This document shows positions 13,891 through 17,521 of a stretch of 17,521 bases of DNA, in pieces. Every line of letters begins with the position of its first letter. The stretch's first letter is position 1. Both the position numbers and the translations under genes were made by a program. Source of the DNA: Gammaproteobacteria bacterium (GTDB lineage: Bacteria; Pseudomonadota; Gammaproteobacteria; Arenicellales; Arenicellaceae); the NCBI GenBank assembly GCA_030426005.1, contig JAUHZM010000028.1, positions 1-17,521 of the forward strand. Direction: 5' to 3'. Below the pieces are notes generated by a model, which worked only from the letters and a program-made list of their open reading frames with translations, was not told the origin of the DNA and did no database searches.

Positions 13891-15195
13891 ATGTCAACCA
13901 TCACCCAATTTCTCAACCGTCTGGTTTCGGTAAAACCTAAAGAAATCAGTGCCTTACTCATTTCCTGCGGGTATTTCTACCTCATTTTGTGCGCGTACTA
14001 CATTATTCGGCCAATTCGTTCTGAAATGGCAATTGCCAATGGTGTGGTCAATATTCCGTGGCTGATGGTGATGACATTTATGGTCTTAATCGCCATCACG
14101 CCCGTATTTGGCTGGGTTACCACGCGCTTTCGGACGCAGCAATTCCTGGCATACTGCACCCTGTTTTTCGCCAGTCATTTGGTGATCTTCTATTTCTTAT
14201 TCGATGTCGAAACGCGCGGTATCTGGGTGACACGCGCGTTTTTCGTTTGGGTCAACGTGTTTAATATGTTCATCGTCTCGCTGTTCTGGAGCTTTATGAA
14301 CGATGTGTACAGCAGGGAGCAAGCGAGCCGTTTATTCGCATTTATCGCCGCTGGCGGCACTGCCGGCGCCATTAGCGGGCCAATTATTACTACCTTCCTG
14401 GTCACACGGGTGGGGTTGGCACCGCTGCTACTAATCTCCAGTTTTCTGCTTTGTAGCTCGGTGCTCACTATTAACTGGCTAACCAAGTGGCGGAATGACG
14501 AATTTAGCAGCGAAGAAGCGACACACACCGTCAAGAATCGCGCGCTTAAAGGCAGCGTCTGGGGCGGCATCACTCTGATACTTCGTAATCCATATCTGCT
14601 CGGCATCTGTTTGCTGATTGCACTGTACGCGATCAGCATCACGTTTATTGAGATCCAGCAGGCCACCTTGATCGAGCGAAACTATTCGGACCCTGAGCTA
14701 CGGACACGCTTATTCTCCAGTGTGGATTTGGCTGCCAATGTATTAGCCCTCCTCCTGCAACTGTTTGTTACCGCGCATATGATCCAAAAATGGGGATTCC
14801 GCGCCACGCTTTTGTTCGTGCCACTCGGCATCACCATCGGCTTTGGCGTCATGACAGCCCTGCCGGTACTCGGTGTGATGGTGGCGGTGGAAATCTTTCG
14901 ACGCTCCGGTGACTACGCGATTATGAAGCCAACCCGCGAAATGCTGTTCTCAGTGGTGAGCCGTGAAGAAAAATACAAAGCCAAAAATTTCATCGACACC
15001 ACCATATTACGCGGCGGAAATATGGCCAGCGCCTTCGCATTCTCCGGCGTACGCGCACTGGGCGTTGGCGCCGTCGGTATTGCCGGAATCAGTGTATTCC
15101 TAGGACTCGCCTGGTGTGCAGTGGCGTTTCTGCTCGGTTCGGAGTATCAGCGGCGTCGCGCAGAATCGGAATCACAAGACCGGTCTGGAGTTTAA
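13891..15195 (+). CDS. MFS / NTP-NDP exchange-type membrane carrier
   Basis: 434 residues from the ATG at 13891 (MSTITQFLNRLVSVKPKEIS). The frame can be extended to a GTG at 13831, but that adds 20 residues lying across the likely -10 box and unlike family starts. The protein is almost wholly hydrophobic, with about 12 membrane segments. ALLISCGYFYLILCAYYIIRPIRSEM (about 21-46) and NDVYSREQASRLFAFIAAGGTAGAISGP (about 137-164) are characteristic of the bacterial group annotated as NTP/NDP exchange transporters or as MFS carriers related to them. In free-living bacteria the substrate of this group is not known. Three positively charged loops face inward by the usual rule. The gene is divergent from the TetR gene and ends 12 bases before the convergent NAD(P)HX repair gene, with no terminator visible in that gap. 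Confidence 0.85.
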   Translation: MSTITQFLNRLVSVKPKEISALLISCGYFYLILCAYYIIRPIRSEMAIANGVVNIPWLMVMTFMVLIAITPVFGWVTTRFRTQQFLAYCTLFFASHLVIFYFLFDVETRGIWVTRAFFVWVNVFNMFIVSLFWSFMNDVYSREQASRLFAFIAAGGTAGAISGPIITTFLVTRVGLAPLLLISSFLLCSSVLTINWLTKWRNDEFSSEEATHTVKNRALKGSVWGGITLILRNPYLLGICLLIALYAISITFIEIQQATLIERNYSDPELRTRLFSSVDLAANVLALLLQLFVTAHMIQKWGFRATLLFVPLGITIGFGVMTALPVLGVMVAVEIFRRSGDYAIMKPTREMLFSVVSREEKYKAKNFIDTTILRGGNMASAFAFSGVRALGVGAVGIAGISVFLGLAWCAVAFLLGSEYQRRRAESESQDRSGV

Positions 15196-15207
15196 TTCAC
15201 ACCAGAA

Positions 15208-16686
15208 TCAACCTTTTAAACAACTCGCCCAAGCCAGTGGCAAACCCTGAATCACATCGCTCGCAATTAATCCGGCCTCGCCTATAGTTTGACATTGCAA
15301 GTCGGCTGATTTGGCATGCAGCCACACACCATCACACCCGGCATCAAACGGGTTGTACCCCTGTGCAAGCAAGGCGGCGATAATACCGGTGAGCACATCG
15401 CCCATACCGGCGCTGGCCATGCCTGGGTTTCCGAGCTTGCACAGCGCCACGCGACCGCTTGGGTCGGCGATTAAGGTTCCTGCTCCTTTGAGAACGCACA
15501 CGGCCCGATACTTTCGCGCTATTTCACGGGCTGCATTGACTCGATCTTTTTGTACGTCCGCGATAGTTGAATGTAAAAGTCGAGCGGCTTCACCTGGGTG
15601 CGGGGTTAACACCACAGGTCGGCTGGCGGCGAACGGTTCGTTATGCGCGGCTAAGAGCGTGAGCGCATCGGCGTCAACGACCAGCGCATTGCTCTGCTGC
15701 AAACTCCAATCAAAAGCATCCCGCCCCCACGCATCGGTTCCAAGACCGGGGCCAACGGCGAGAATTTCACGTGATGAAATTGCCGGATACTTGCCAACTT
15801 CAACAACTGTGCTCATTAACTCTGGCATCCAATGGGCTGCTTTATCGAGATGTGCTTCAGTACTGGCAAGGGTCACCTTGCCTGCACCGCTACGAAAAGC
15901 GGCGGCACCAGCCAACAGCGTTGCGCCCAGCATGCCGTTATCACCACCGACGACCATCACGTGACCATAGGTGCCCTTGTGAGAATCGGGGCGACGCGGT
16001 TTGAGTGTCGGTTGCTCGAGCAGACCAGCGACCGGAACTATGCTCCCCTGCTGAGCTGGCGTTATGCCGAGTGACTCAAGCAACACCTCACCGGCATAGT
16101 TCACACCAGCGCCGGTCAATAAGCCGATTTTATGCGCCAGAAATGTGACCGTAAAATCCGCTAAAAAAGCCGGCTCCCGCACTTCTCCGGTATCAGCATT
16201 CAGGCCCGTCGGCACATCGAGCGCCAAGCGACACGCGCTTTGCTCATTACTCCATTGCACGAGTTCCCCGATCACACCGCGCGGTGCACCAGTTTGCCCC
16301 AGTCCAAGCAAAGCATCGACAATCACGTCGTATCGCGTTTCACCACCAATAATCTGATCAACTGCACACAACTGCCCACCGGCTTCACAATACCGCTTAA
16401 ACGCCAGCTTCGCTGCCTCAGATTTCGGTGCATTGGTAGCGACACACTGTACCGGCCAGTCGGCCTGTAGAGCCGCCAGCGCAACAACGTAACCATCGCC
16501 ACCGTTATTTCCTGGACCACACAGTACAAGCATAGACTGCGCGGAATCCGCATATCGCTCACGCAATGCAACAAAGGCAGATTCTCCGGCCGAGCGCATT
16601 AGGCCAGCCGAATCCATCCCGAGGTCGTTAATCAGGTGTCGATCGATTGCCTGTACAGAAGTGCCGGTGAAAATGCGTGAATCCAT
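15208..16686 (-). CDS. nnr: Bifunctional NAD(P)H-hydrate epimerase / ADP-dependent NAD(P)H-hydrate dehydratase
   Basis: 492 residues, the normal length of the fused YjeF protein. It repairs NADHX and NADPHX, damaged forms of the cofactors: the N-terminal half interconverts the R and S epimers and the C-terminal half dehydrates the S form using ADP. The epimerase half (about 1-215) shows GPGNNGGDGYV (57-67), DALLGLG (124-130) and DVPTGLNADTG (157-167). The ribokinase-like half (about 230-490) shows HKGTYGHVMVVGG (236-248), GPGLG (312-316), DADAL (338-342), HPGEAARLL (363-371), LKGAGTLI (399-406) and GNPGMASAGMGDVLTGIIAALLAQG (419-443), which holds the catalytic Asp of the GMGD motif. Often tsaE follows in gammaproteobacteria; here the downstream neighbour is a convergent transporter instead. 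No Shine-Dalgarno is seen before the ATG. Confidence 0.96.
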   Translation of the reverse strand: MDSRIFTGTSVQAIDRHLINDLGMDSAGLMRSAGESAFVALRERYADSAQSMLVLCGPGNNGGDGYVVALAALQADWPVQCVATNAPKSEAAKLAFKRYCEAGGQLCAVDQIIGGETRYDVIVDALLGLGQTGAPRGVIGELVQWSNEQSACRLALDVPTGLNADTGEVREPAFLADFTVTFLAHKIGLLTGAGVNYAGEVLLESLGITPAQQGSIVPVAGLLEQPTLKPRRPDSHKGTYGHVMVVGGDNGMLGATLLAGAAAFRSGAGKVTLASTEAHLDKAAHWMPELMSTVVEVGKYPAISSREILAVGPGLGTDAWGRDAFDWSLQQSNALVVDADALTLLAAHNEPFAASRPVVLTPHPGEAARLLHSTIADVQKDRVNAAREIARKYRAVCVLKGAGTLIADPSGRVALCKLGNPGMASAGMGDVLTGIIAALLAQGYNPFDAGCDGVWLHAKSADLQCQTIGEAGLIASDVIQGLPLAWASCLKG

Positions 16687-16742
16687 TCAGTGATAATATC
16701 AGTATGCAATTTATCTTCGCCACTTAACTCAGCTTAGACACT

Positions 16743-17521
16743 ATGAAAATTTTAACCATCCTGCTGCTTATTATTGCCATCTTAGCCGCCGGCATCACTT
16801 GGGCCGCCATCGACCGAGATCGCGGCCTTAAATTGATCAACACAGCTATTGGGTCGGTAAGCCAGGCGCAACCGGTAGCCAATCTGGCGTATGGCGATCA
16901 GCCTTGGCAGCGGCTTGATATCTATCCACAAGATAAACCATCACCGGTGCTGGTGTTTATTCACGGCGGTGGCTGGTGGCATGGCAACAAGGACCAATAT
17001 TTTTTCGCTGCCGACACGTTTCATCGTTTGGGTTATACCGTGGTGCTGCCTGACTACATTAAACACCCGGATCAACGCGCAAAGTTTCCCAGCTTTATTG
17101 ACGACGCCGCGCTCGCGATTGCCTGGGTGAAGCGCAATATTGCGGAGTATCAGGGAGATACTAATAATATTTTTGTCGCGGGTCATTCCGCTGGCGCGCA
17201 CACCACGCTCATGTTGGCGACGGATAAACAGTATCTGCAACGCGCCGGACTGAGCCCTTCAGACCTACGTGGCGTAGCGGGCATTGCGGGGCCGTACAGT
17301 TTTACACCGGATTCTGAAGCCGCTATGGCTGTGTTTGGTCCGGCTGAACGCTATCCATTAATGGATATTTTCAACTACGTTGACGGCGACGAACCAAGCA
17401 CGCTCTTACTGCATAGCAAAGGTGATGAGCAAGTTGGGCAATATAATCAGGATGGGCTCGCTGAGCGCCTAAAGAATGCGGGTGTGGACGTAGAAACCGT
17501 ACTCTACGAAGACTACTCTCA
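16743..17521 (+). CDS. Alpha/beta hydrolase (esterase/lipase type), membrane-anchored, 3' end missing
   Basis: The frame starts at the ATG at 16743 and is still open at the window end, giving 259 complete codons. The first 21 residues (MKILTILLLIIAILAAGITWA) form a signal anchor or signal peptide. HGGGWWHGNK (74-83) is the oxyanion-hole motif of the HSL/COG0657 group. GHSAGAH (147-153) is the nucleophile elbow with Ser149, and GDEQV (227-231) supplies the likely acid Asp228. The sequence stops after YEDYS with a codon beginning CA, which would fit the catalytic histidine (YEDYSH). It should be an active periplasm-facing carboxylesterase-like enzyme of unknown substrate. Divergent from nnr by 56 bases, which hold an 11-base dyad TGATA-A-TATCA (16691-16701); no Shine-Dalgarno is visible. 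Confidence 0.87.
   Translation, partial: MKILTILLLIIAILAAGITWAAIDRDRGLKLINTAIGSVSQAQPVANLAYGDQPWQRLDIYPQDKPSPVLVFIHGGGWWHGNKDQYFFAADTFHRLGYTVVLPDYIKHPDQRAKFPSFIDDAALAIAWVKRNIAEYQGDTNNIFVAGHSAGAHTTLMLATDKQYLQRAGLSPSDLRGVAGIAGPYSFTPDSEAAMAVFGPAERYPLMDIFNYVDGDEPSTLLLHSKGDEQVGQYNQDGLAERLKNAGVDVETVLYEDYS

Noticed and set aside
15311..15964. A 217-codon plus-strand frame inside nnr
   Set aside because: It is antisense to a well-conserved enzyme; its Ala/Ser/Pro-rich protein is what the complement of that coding sequence produces. The same applies to 3602-4045 inside the RND permease.
1..17521. CRISPR arrays, rRNA, tRNA, insertion sequences
   Set aside because: No regularly spaced repeats, no tRNA T-arm/acceptor pattern, no rRNA-like stretch and no transposase-like frame or matching terminal inverted repeats were seen on either strand.

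Overview
The window looks like chromosomal DNA of a gammaproteobacterium, probably marine, of medium G+C. The evidence is the company of YaeQ, an ElaA-type acetyltransferase, an inner-membrane RND pump with its adaptor, a DmdC/FadE-type acyl-CoA dehydrogenase and a fused NAD(P)HX repair enzyme. This is family-level recognition; the genus cannot be fixed from the sequence alone. Several start codons have no convincing Shine-Dalgarno sequence.

Layout, left to right. (a) 1-1038: the 3' end of a class III aminotransferase on +, convergent with a nitroreductase on -, with a hairpin between them. (b) 1139-5646: a two-gene efflux operon on -, adaptor then RND permease, closed by a clear intrinsic terminator; no outer-membrane channel gene is present. 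(c) 5880-8253: yaeQ on -, divergent from an M24 metallopeptidase whose 3' end overlaps an elaA-like acetyltransferase by 8 bases; the yaeQ/peptidase intergenic region is packed with short dyads. (d) 8230-8952: a miniature phage-type immunity switch. A CI-like XRE repressor on - and a Cro/YdaS-like protein on + are separated by only 81 bases. Those bases carry two divergent promoters with overlapping -35 boxes and three evenly spaced sites of the form ANTAC-N4-GTANT. (e) 8953-9546: about 590 bases without a recognisable gene, with one small ORF, hairpins and a 12-base repeat. (f) 9547-11010: a secreted protein on - with eight repeats that look like beta-propeller blades, preceded by a 21-base near-perfect inverted repeat. 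(g) 11113-13788: a TetR regulator followed by an acyl-CoA dehydrogenase on -, ending in a strong terminator. (h) 13891-15195: a 12-TM-type carrier of the nucleotide-transporter/MFS class on +, divergent from the TetR gene with a CGAACGTTCG palindrome between them. (i) 15208-16686: bifunctional NAD(P)H-hydrate epimerase/dehydratase on -. (j) 16743-end: a membrane-anchored alpha/beta hydrolase on +, cut by the window edge.

Most of the window is ordinary housekeeping or accessory chromosome. The part that stands out is region (d)-(e): a compact lambda-like control region without recognisable phage replication, integration or structural genes. It appears to make its Cro-like protein from a leaderless transcript and has settled tail-to-tail over the end of a host gene. 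The secreted propeller-like gene next to it is locally AT-richer than its neighbours and may have arrived with it or separately.
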